From positions 1-7,265 of the forward strand of contig JANYBF010000565.1 in NCBI GenBank assembly GCA_025360895.1: a stretch of 7,265 nucleotides of DNA. The letters are read 5' to 3'. The translations under genes and the position numbers were made by a program. Shown one piece after another: positions 1 through 7,265 of this stretch. The notes beneath the pieces are model-generated. The model searched no databases and had not been told where the DNA came from. It saw only the letters and a list, made by a program, of their open reading frames with translations. Every line of letters starts with the position of its first letter. Within the stretch, counting starts at the first letter, position 1. The stretch is from Verrucomicrobiota bacterium. GTDB lineage: Bacteria; Verrucomicrobiota; Verrucomicrobiia; Limisphaerales; JADLHS01.

Positions 1-1385
1 GGCTGCAAATCCTCCAGTTTGAGCGAACGCCGGGCGAGGTCGTTGAGGCGTGAGCGAAAGGCTTCGAGCTTGTCCGGGTGAATGGTGATCCCGGCGGCCA
101 TCGCATGGCCCCCGTGGCGGATGAGCAGGTCATCGCACTCCCGTAAGGCCGCCGCAAGGTCAAAGCCGGCGATACTGCGACCCGACCCGCGCCAGTTCTC
201 ACCGTCCCCGCCAATAATAAACGTGGGCCGATAGAATTCCTGAAGCACGCGCGAGGCGACAATGCCGACCACGCCGATGTGCCAGTGCAATTGCCCCTCG
301 ACGATGACGAAGTCCGTCGCCCGATTGAATTTGGTCCGCACCACGCCCGCGACTTCATCCACGATGCCGCGCTCAATCTTTTGCCGTTCACGATTTTGGG
401 AATCGAGGCGTTGGGCGATGGGTAACGCCTCCGCCACATCACGCGCCCGCAGCAGTCGCAATGATTCCTCCGCCGTTTCCAACCGGCCAGCGGCATTCAG
501 GCGGGGGCCGAGCTGGAAACCAACTTCATAGGTTCCAAGCTTCGGCGGGCATTGCGCGACTTGCTTCAACGCGATCAGACCCGGTCGCTGCGTTGCGCTT
601 AACCGCTCCAGCCCGGCGGAAACGAGGATCCGGTTTTCACCGATGAGCGGGACAAGATCGGCAATGGTCCCGAGTGCGACGAGATCAAGCAGCGGGCGCA
701 AATCAAATTCCGCCGCGCCCGACAGGCCAATTTCCCGTCCGCGCTTCACCAGGGCGTGCGCGAGCTTGAAGGCGAGGCCGGCGGAGCACAGTTCCTTGAA
801 GTCTTGGGCCGTGAGTCCGGAGTCTAAAGTCAGTTGTGGGTTCACGAGGGCGACGGCAGCCGGTGGCGGCGAAGAAACTTGATGATGATCCAGCACGATC
901 ACGTCCACCCCCTGCTCTTTCAGCCACGCGATGGTCGGGACGGCGGTCGAACCGCAGTCCACGGCCAGCAGAAGTTTCGTAGGAAATTTCTTCAGGCTAT
1001 TCTCCACGCCGTCTTGACTCAATCCGTAGCCTTCATCCATGCGGTGCGGCAAATAAGCATTCACCGACCAGCCCAGCGCGCCCAGCATTTCGGTCAGCAA
1101 CGTCGTCGAGGTAACGCCATCCACATCGTAGTCGCCAAAAATTACGAGCGCTTCACCCGTTTCCCGCGCACGCAGCAAACGCTCGACGGCGGCGTTCATG
1201 TTTGGGAGCAGAAACGGATCAGCGAGTTGTTTGAGGCGGGGATGGAGAAAATGTTCGATGTTACCCGGCTCGCTATGGCCGCGATTGACGAGGCATTGCG
1301 TGAGCAACGAAGAGAGTTTTAATTCCGCCGCCAACTTGTCGGCAATCAGGGGCTGGGGCGGCGCGGGCAACCAGCGGAATTTCAT
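1..1385 (-). CDS. recJ: RecJ single-stranded-DNA-specific exonuclease (C-terminus cut by window edge)
   Basis: Predicted cytoplasmic 5'-3' exonuclease that degrades single-stranded DNA in recombination and repair, a DHH-family phosphoesterase using Mn/Mg ions. The reading frame is open from 1385 to the left edge, giving 461 residues; RecJ is usually about 570, so the last 100 or so are missing. Visible motifs: DYDVDG (85-90, motif I metal ligands), DHH (166-168), GTIADLVP (239-246, with D243), PRLNAAGRL (about 294-302), HWHIGVVGIVA (367-377), and the DHHA1 signature with GGH at 425-427. All catalytic motifs in the visible part are intact. I chose ATG 1385: an in-frame TGA lies at 1394-1392 and the only earlier start is GTG 1391, two codons upstream. 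No clear Shine-Dalgarno precedes it. It follows terC after a 228-nt gap that holds a palindromic repeat, so it may have its own promoter. secDF followed by recJ is a recurrent gene order in bacteria. Identification is very secure; only the exact start is open. Confidence 0.96.
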   Translation of the reverse strand, partial: MKFRWLPAPPQPLIADKLAAELKLSSLLTQCLVNRGHSEPGNIEHFLHPRLKQLADPFLLPNMNAAVERLLRARETGEALVIFGDYDVDGVTSTTLLTEMLGALGWSVNAYLPHRMDEGYGLSQDGVENSLKKFPTKLLLAVDCGSTAVPTIAWLKEQGVDVIVLDHHQVSSPPPAAVALVNPQLTLDSGLTAQDFKELCSAGLAFKLAHALVKRGREIGLSGAAEFDLRPLLDLVALGTIADLVPLIGENRILVSAGLERLSATQRPGLIALKQVAQCPPKLGTYEVGFQLGPRLNAAGRLETAEESLRLLRARDVAEALPIAQRLDSQNRERQKIERGIVDEVAGVVRTKFNRATDFVIVEGQLHWHIGVVGIVASRVLQEFYRPTFIIGGDGENWRGSGRSIAGFDLAAALRECDDLLIRHGGHAMAAGITIHPDKLEAFRSRLNDLARRSLKLEDLQ

Positions 1386-1393
1386 CGGCACTC

Positions 1394-1423
1394 AGAATCG
1401 CCGAAGCGCGAGCACCGCGTCAA
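1394..1423 (-). promoter_or_regulatory. Weak candidate sigma-70-type promoter for recJ
   Basis: On the minus strand TTGACG (1423-1418) is followed after 18 nt by GATTCT (1399-1394), which ends 8 nt before the recJ ATG at 1385. The -35 matches the consensus at 5 of 6 positions, but the -10 matches at only 3. The spacing to the start codon equals that of the two better candidates near dapF and the C26 gene, and that similarity is the main reason to list it. It was chosen by eye after the fact. Confidence 0.2.
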
Positions 1424-1437
1424 TGCGCCACATAAGA

Positions 1438-1451
1438 ATTTACGCGCAACC
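1438..1451. repeat. Left copy of a 14-nt direct repeat
   Basis: The sequence atttacgcgcaacc recurs at 1619-1632 as atttacgcgtaacc (13 of 14 identical, same orientation, 181 nt apart). The two copies bracket the palindromic repeat in the terC-recJ gap. They could mark the ends of an inserted segment or a slippage product; both readings are inference. Confidence 0.5.
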
Positions 1452-1459
1452 AGCCGGGG

Positions 1460-1471
1460 TCCCGTACGGGA
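1460..1471. repeat. Perfect 12-bp palindrome
   Basis: TCCCGTACGGGA reads the same on both strands. It lies about 75 nt upstream of the recJ start and just outside the left arm of the larger inverted repeat. Such a dyad could bind a dimeric protein or form a short hairpin in the terC-recJ transcript. There is no T-tract to make it a terminator in either direction. Confidence 0.45.
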
Positions 1472-1473
1472 AA

Positions 1474-1569
1474 CCTGGGAGCGCCGGCATCCTTGCCGGC
1501 GTGTTTCAACTGGCCCGAACCCGCAGACACCGACCGCAACTCGCCGGCAAGGATGCCAGCGCTCCCAGG
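1474..1569. repeat. Dispersed-type inverted repeat, 28-bp arms around a 40-nt centre (REP/MITE-like)
   Basis: The left arm (1474-1501) and right arm (1542-1569) are reverse complements at 27 of 28 positions; the single mismatch pairs g1485 with a1558. The core of the arm is ggcatccttgccggc, which itself contains a short GCCGGC/GCCGGC inverted repeat. The centre (1502-1541) is unremarkable. Transcribed either way this would give a long stable hairpin, but no run of T follows, so it is not a classic rho-independent terminator. Read as protein in one frame it gives GSAGILAG and AGKDAGAPR-like strings, which I recall from many short hypothetical proteins in verrucomicrobial genomes. This suggests a high-copy palindromic element rather than a gene. 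Only one copy is seen here, so dispersal cannot be shown from this window. Confidence 0.75.
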
Positions 1570-1613
1570 CAACGGCCTTTCCGCGGAGCTAACCGCCACT
1601 CCACACGCATCTG

Positions 1614-2597
1614 TCACGATTTACGCGTAACCTGCTTTTCGCGGCGACCCGCTACGACTGACAGGGCGATGGAAGTGGCGATGATGGCGCCCACAACCAG
1701 CAACGACACGCTGCTCGGAATATCCACCTGAAACCATTTCGGCGGCTGACCGTGCGAGTCGAGCAGCATCTTGCCGCCGATGAACACGAGAACGAAGGAC
1801 AGGCCGACTTTGAGGTAGCGGAAGTAGTCAATGGCCCCGGCTAGCACGAAATAAAGCGAGCGCAGGCCGAGAATGGCGAAGACGTTGGACGTGAAAAGGA
1901 TGAACGGCTTCTGCGTCACGGCAAAAATCGCTGGAATGGAATCCACGGCAAAAATCAGGTCGGTGGTTTCGACCACCACCAGCACCAGCGCCAGCGGCGT
2001 CAAAGTAAACCGGCCTTGCTCGTGAATGGCGAATTTATGGCCGTGAAATTCTGTCGCCACCGGGAAGCATTTCTTCGCCAAGCGAAGCAGGAAATTTTTA
2101 TCCGGATGAACGCCCTCATCGTTGACAAAAAGCATCTTTACACCGGTGAAAATCAGGAATGCGCCGAAAAGATAGAGCGTCCACATGAACCGGCTGATGA
2201 GCGCCGCGCCGGCCCCGATCATCACTCCGCGCATCAGCAACGCGCCGAGGATGCCCCAGAACAACACGCGATGCTGGTACTGCGATGGTACGCGAAAATA
2301 GGTAAAGATGAGGGCAATGACGAAGACATTGTCCATCGAGAGCGACAACTCAATGATATAGCCGGTGATGAATTCGACCGAGTCTTGCTTCCCCCAACCC
2401 GTCACCAGTGCCGGCGCGAGGAGCAGCCCGAAGCTAAAGGAAAGCACCACCCAAATCGTCGTCCAAGTCAGCGCTTCCTTGAACTTGACCACATGCGCCT
2501 GCCGATGAAACACCCCCAGATCCAGCGCGAGAAAGAAGATGACGCACAAGATAAACCCCGCCCAATGCCAGGCAGTAATCTCAATCAGGGCAAGCAT
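1614..2597 (-). CDS. TerC/Alx-family integral membrane protein, predicted manganese exporter
   Basis: A 327-residue inner-membrane protein of the TerC family, close in length to E. coli Alx (about 320). Roughly nine hydrophobic segments are visible, near residues 9-28, 45-65, 78-100, 112-132, 136-157, 200-220, 233-255, 261-280 and 297-316. The two family signatures with acidic residues inside the membrane are present: ELSLSMDNVFV (83-93, E83 and D89) and ETTDLIFAVDSIPAI (210-224, E210, D213 and D219). Family members export Mn(II); some Bacillus members are reported to load metal onto secreted enzymes. The name tellurite resistance is historical, and no other ter genes are nearby. The gene follows secDF after 94 nt, which hold no clear hairpin terminator and no evident yybP-ykoY manganese riboswitch. 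A TAATAT hexamer (2658-2653) with a poor -35 is the only promoter hint. ATG 2597 starts directly before the first membrane segment, and no Shine-Dalgarno is seen. The family call is secure; the ion is inferred. Confidence 0.93.
   Translation of the reverse strand: MLALIEITAWHWAGFILCVIFFLALDLGVFHRQAHVVKFKEALTWTTIWVVLSFSFGLLLAPALVTGWGKQDSVEFITGYIIELSLSMDNVFVIALIFTYFRVPSQYQHRVLFWGILGALLMRGVMIGAGAALISRFMWTLYLFGAFLIFTGVKMLFVNDEGVHPDKNFLLRLAKKCFPVATEFHGHKFAIHEQGRFTLTPLALVLVVVETTDLIFAVDSIPAIFAVTQKPFILFTSNVFAILGLRSLYFVLAGAIDYFRYLKVGLSFVLVFIGGKMLLDSHGQPPKWFQVDIPSSVSLLVVGAIIATSIALSVVAGRREKQVTRKS
1619..1632. repeat. Right copy of the 14-nt direct repeat, overlapping the terC 3' end
   Basis: Partner of 1438-1451 with one difference (t1628 against c1447). 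This copy contains the perfect 10-bp palindrome ttacgcgtaa (1621-1630) and encodes part of the last residues of the TerC-family protein (VTRK). If the downstream segment is an insertion, it entered at the very end of that gene or just after it. Confidence 0.5.
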
Positions 2598-2691
2598 GGT
2601 TCGGTTGTTTGCTCTTAAGCATAATCTGTTACCTGAGCTTAATCCCGGTCACATATTAAGATCAGGATTTCGAGCAAGAAAAAGTCTGCGG

Positions 2692-5253
<2,562 letters not shown>

Positions 5254-5271
5254 GGGATTTGCAGGATGGGC

Positions 5272-5613
5272 TTAGGCCTCGCTTTTGTCGGTGCCACGCT
5301 CGGTGATTTCGGCGATGGCTGCCTTGGTAATTTCCAACTTGGTATCCGCCGACCGGATCGTCACGGTTTTCTCCTTCACACTGAGGACCACGCCGAGGAT
5401 TCCGCTCGTCGAGGTAATTTTGTCGCCTGCCTTGACCGCCTTGAGCAAAGCCGCGTGCTCCTTGGCCCGCTTCTGTTGGGGTCGCATGGCCACGAAGTAA
5501 AACATCACCGCCATCAGACCCAGCATGCCTACCAACTTGACCATTTCACCTTTGGGATCGGGTTGCGTGCCCGAGGCTTGAGCGAGCAGGAGGTTGCCTA
5601 GATTTATTTCCAT
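5272..5613 (-). CDS. yajC: Sec translocon accessory subunit YajC
   Basis: A 113-residue single-span inner-membrane protein that associates with SecDF in the Sec translocase. A membrane segment at about 26-43 is followed directly by the family signature MRPQQKRAKEH (43-53), then a small cytoplasmic beta-rich domain with LKAVKAGDKITSTSGILG (57-74). Length matches the family (about 90-115). The N-terminal 25 residues before the membrane span are polar and somewhat longer than in E. coli. It lies 18 nt upstream of secDF, the usual operon partner, and 73 nt after dapF. ATG 5613 is chosen because it gives a normal family length. The upstream bases (tatcaaaat) are A/T-rich without a Shine-Dalgarno. 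Confidence 0.96.
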   Translation of the reverse strand: MEINLGNLLLAQASGTQPDPKGEMVKLVGMLGLMAVMFYFVAMRPQQKRAKEHAALLKAVKAGDKITSTSGILGVVLSVKEKTVTIRSADTKLEITKAAIAEITERGTDKSEA

Positions 5614-5686
5614 ATTTTGATAAACGGGCGCTCAATCTATGGGACGAAATGCGTTTGGCAAGCGTTATGAATGGCTCGAATCGGAC

Positions 5687-6496
5687 TCAAACTTCAATTT
5701 GCCCCGTAAACGCAAAATCCGCCGGACCGCTCAAGCGTACGTCTTCAAACTCCGCGTCCTCGTCCTGGAAGCTCACTTCGAGTTGGTCGCCGCCCTGCAC
5801 TTGAACCTTTACCGGCGAAGTAAAGCCGTGGACGCGTGCGGAAATAAGGGCCGCCGCCGTGACGCCGGTGCCGCACGCCAGCGTTTCGCCCTCCACCCCA
5901 CGTTCGAAGGTGCGCACGCGAATATGGTTTGCGCCCAAAACCTGAACGAAGTTCACGTTTGTCCCACGAGGTGCGAAATGGGCGTGACGGCGAATCTCGG
6001 GACCGAGTTGCATGACCATCGCTTGATCCGCGTCCGGCACGTACAGCACGGCATGCGGCACGCCGGTATTGAGCGAATGGATCATTGCCGGGCCCGTCGC
6101 GAGCGGGACACTTTGATTCAATCGCAAATCTTTCGGCCGAGTGAGATTCACCGTCACCCGTTCGCCCTGAAAACTGGCGGTGATAATCCCCGCGGTGGTT
6201 TCAAAGCTGAAATCGCGATTCGCCCCAGTTACCTTTTTCACAAACCGGCCAAAGCAGCGCGCGCCGTTGCCGCACATTTCCGCCGCGCTCCCGTCGCTGT
6301 TGTAAAAATCCCACGCCCAGTCCGCCTGCCCCTTGCGCGCCGGCACCAGCAGCATCACGCCATCCGCACCGACGCCGCGATGGCGGTCGCACAGGTGAAT
6401 GATCTGCTCCGTTGTCAGGCTGATTTTTTGCGCGCGGTTGTCCACGAACACGAAGTCGTTACCCGCCCCGTTCATCTTGGTGAATTCCAAAATCAT
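5687..6496 (-). CDS. dapF: Diaminopimelate epimerase DapF
   Basis: Cytoplasmic, cofactor-free epimerase converting LL-diaminopimelate to meso-diaminopimelate, the precursor of lysine and of the peptidoglycan cross-link. The 269 residues match the family (about 270-280). N-terminal signature FTKMNGAGNDFVFVDNR (5-21); first catalytic cysteine C75 in AAEMCGNGARC; second catalytic cysteine C208 in ERGVEGETLACGTG. Both halves of the pseudo-symmetric fold are complete. The frame stays open to an earlier ATG at 6622, which would give 311 residues. I reject that start because the extra 42 residues are basic and low in family character, extend through the whole divergent promoter region, and would overlap the first codon of the neighbouring gene. 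The usual DapF N-terminus begins at ATG 6496. It heads the minus-strand run dapF-yajC-secDF-terC-recJ; the 73-nt gap to yajC allows but does not prove co-transcription. No lysine riboswitch fits in the 125-nt upstream region. Identification is secure. Confidence 0.97.
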   Translation of the reverse strand: MILEFTKMNGAGNDFVFVDNRAQKISLTTEQIIHLCDRHRGVGADGVMLLVPARKGQADWAWDFYNSDGSAAEMCGNGARCFGRFVKKVTGANRDFSFETTAGIITASFQGERVTVNLTRPKDLRLNQSVPLATGPAMIHSLNTGVPHAVLYVPDADQAMVMQLGPEIRRHAHFAPRGTNVNFVQVLGANHIRVRTFERGVEGETLACGTGVTAAALISARVHGFTSPVKVQVQGGDQLEVSFQDEDAEFEDVRLSGPADFAFTGQIEV

Positions 6497-6504
6497 GAGC
6501 CGAC

Positions 6505-6510
6505 AGTATA
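6505..6510 (-). promoter_or_regulatory. Candidate -10 box for dapF
   Basis: TATACT on the minus strand (5 of 6 consensus positions) ends 8 nt before the dapF ATG at 6496. A start site seven nt after the box would leave a leader of about 2 nt. The -35 region 16-18 nt upstream (around 6527-6534, TTTTGC/ATTTTG) is a poor match, so this could be driven by a different sigma factor or be chance. Confidence 0.4.
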
Positions 6511-6584
6511 AGCGTCCGCCGAAAGAGCAAAATGAAAATCTGTCCGCCCGATGCGCCCCCTCAAAGCGGGGCCCAATTTTCGCC

Positions 6585-6613
6585 CTGACAACCCGCCACC
6601 GTTTTCTTACCAT
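6585..6613 (+). promoter_or_regulatory. Candidate sigma-70-type promoter for the C26 peptidase gene
   Basis: CTGACA (6585-6590, 5 of 6 matches to TTGACA), a 17-nt spacer, then TACCAT (6608-6613, 4 of 6 matches to TATAAT). The -10 ends 8 nt before ATG 6622, predicting a transcript start near 6620 and almost no leader. The pairing of optimal spacer and good -35 makes this the best promoter candidate in the window. Confidence 0.42.
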
Positions 6614-6621
6614 GAATCTCA

Positions 6622-7265
6622 ATGAGCAAGCGCCCGTTGATTCTTGTTTCCGCCGGCATTGAAAGCAAAGGCTCGGAATTCAGCGACCAATCGTTGAGCC
6701 TTTCCGTCGCCTATGAGCGGGCATTGCTGGGTGCCGGGATGATTCCCGTCGTCATGCCCGCAGCCGCCACCCGGGAAATGATCGCCGAGTGCGTTCGCCG
6801 CACCGACGGCGTGTTGCTGACCGGTGGTGAGGATGTAAACCCGGATTTGTATGCAAAACGAATTCCCGCCCGCTTGCGGCGCACCGTAATGGTGACGCCC
6901 GACGCTGGCACCCGCGATTTGCGCGAGGTGTTGCTGGTGGCCGAAATTTTTCGCCAACGCAGGCCACTGCTCGCGATCTGCCGCGGACAGCAAATCTTGA
7001 ACGTGGCCCTGGGCGGGACCTTGGTAATGGATATTGCCCGGCAAATCCCCGGGGCCTTGAACCATCGCCGGATGGATCGGCGGGCCCGCAAGGTTCACGA
7101 AGTAAGTTTGACACCCGATGCGTTACTCGCCAAGATAACCGGCAAGCGGATTCTGGGTGTGAACAGCACGCACCACCAGGCGGTGGCTGAGCCGGCGGGC
7201 GTGTTGACGGTGGCCGCCCGCAGCGCGGACGGCGTGATTGAGGCCCTGCAGTTGAAAGCCGAAGC
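6622..7265 (+). CDS. Peptidase C26 / PuuD-like gamma-glutamyl hydrolase, class I glutamine amidotransferase fold (3' end cut by window edge)
   Basis: Predicted cytoplasmic hydrolase that cleaves a gamma-glutamyl amide using a Cys-His-Glu triad. The frame is open for 214 residues to the right edge; the family usually has about 230-260. Visible motifs: LLTGGEDVNPDLY (65-77, the oxyanion/GG-D region), AICRGQQILNVALGGTL (118-134) with nucleophile C120 in the nucleophile elbow, NSTHHQAV (181-188), and SADGVIEAL (201-209). The expected HPE triad segment just after this is beyond the window, so activity cannot be fully judged. Best-known relatives are PuuD of putrescine breakdown and folate-polyglutamate hydrolases; no puu genes are visible, so the substrate is unknown. 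I chose ATG 6622; the ATG at 6612 is out of frame and stops after 16 codons. The gene is divergent from dapF and lacks a Shine-Dalgarno. Confidence 0.92.
   Translation, partial: MSKRPLILVSAGIESKGSEFSDQSLSLSVAYERALLGAGMIPVVMPAAATREMIAECVRRTDGVLLTGGEDVNPDLYAKRIPARLRRTVMVTPDAGTRDLREVLLVAEIFRQRRPLLAICRGQQILNVALGGTLVMDIARQIPGALNHRRMDRRARKVHEVSLTPDALLAKITGKRILGVNSTHHQAVAEPAGVLTVAARSADGVIEALQLKAE

Noticed and set aside
834..1322. 162-codon plus-strand reading frame
   Set aside because: Antisense to recJ across its DYDVDG and DHH motifs; no recognisable protein features.
1420..1617. 65-codon minus-strand reading frame containing GSAGILAG and AGKDAGAPR
   Set aside because: It is a translation of the inverted repeat on both arms. 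The plus-strand frame through the same repeat gives the same kind of peptide, as expected for a palindrome and not for a gene.
2016..2618. 200-codon plus-strand reading frame
   Set aside because: Antisense to the TerC-family gene, whose membrane segments and signatures are clear. The plus-strand product is low-complexity and charged.
2598..2691. Possible yybP-ykoY manganese riboswitch before the TerC-family gene
   Set aside because: The 94-nt gap shows no recognisable conserved core or long pairing, and there is no expression platform hairpin near the start codon.
5614..5686. tRNA-like ctcgaatcg string in the dapF-yajC gap
   Set aside because: The gap is 73 nt, there is no acceptor stem or anticodon arm pairing around it, and the T-arm does not close.
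5639..6511. 290-codon plus-strand reading frame
   Set aside because: It lies antisense over dapF, which has complete family motifs; the plus frame has no recognisable domain and is His/Arg-rich as GC-rich antisense frames are.
6555..6572. GCCCC/GGGGC hairpin with an 8-nt loop, followed by ccaatttt, considered as a terminator
   Set aside because: The stem is only 5 bp, the T-run is short and displaced, and it sits between two divergent starts where no transcript is expected to end.
6497..6622. 42-residue N-terminal extension of DapF from ATG 6622
   Set aside because: DapF proteins begin at the MxxxFTKMNGAGNDF region; the extension lacks family similarity and would leave no upstream room for a promoter.
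6619..7098. 159-codon minus-strand reading frame
   Set aside because: Antisense to the C26 peptidase gene, whose nucleophile elbow and HHQ motif prove the plus frame.

Overview
The window looks like a chromosomal housekeeping segment of a Gram-negative, diaminopimelate-making bacterium, most plausibly a verrucomicrobial lineage (Pedosphaera/Limisphaera-like). This placement is inference. It rests on the fused SecD-SecF protein, on a secDF/recJ neighbourhood that I recall also from Chlamydia, and on a GC-rich palindromic repeat whose accidental translation (GSAGILAG, AGKDAGAPR) I associate with hypothetical proteins in that group. A search has not been run.

Layout: five genes lie on the minus strand, read from right to left: dapF (6496-5687), yajC (5613-5272), secDF (5253-2692), a terC/alx-family membrane protein (2597-1614) and recJ (1385 to beyond the left edge). 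The gaps between them are 73, 18, 94 and 228 nt. A sixth gene, a peptidase C26 (PuuD-like) glutamine-amidotransferase-fold hydrolase, starts at 6622 on the plus strand and runs off the right edge. It is divergent from dapF across a 125-nt shared promoter region. No stretch longer than 300 nt lacks a gene.

Function: YajC and SecDF are the accessory part of the Sec translocon, which uses the proton gradient to pull exported proteins across the inner membrane. The TerC-family protein is a predicted manganese exporter. Its place directly after secDF is suggestive because some TerC proteins are reported to supply metal to proteins during secretion. DapF makes meso-diaminopimelate for peptidoglycan and lysine. 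RecJ is the 5'-3' single-strand DNA exonuclease of recombination and repair.

The unusual parts are non-coding. A 28-bp-arm inverted repeat fills much of the terC-recJ gap and is bracketed by two near-identical 14-mers. None of the six start codons has a convincing Shine-Dalgarno sequence. The two divergent starts each have a -10-like hexamer exactly 8 nt upstream of the ATG, which suggests near-leaderless transcripts. I see no wholly new gene system here.
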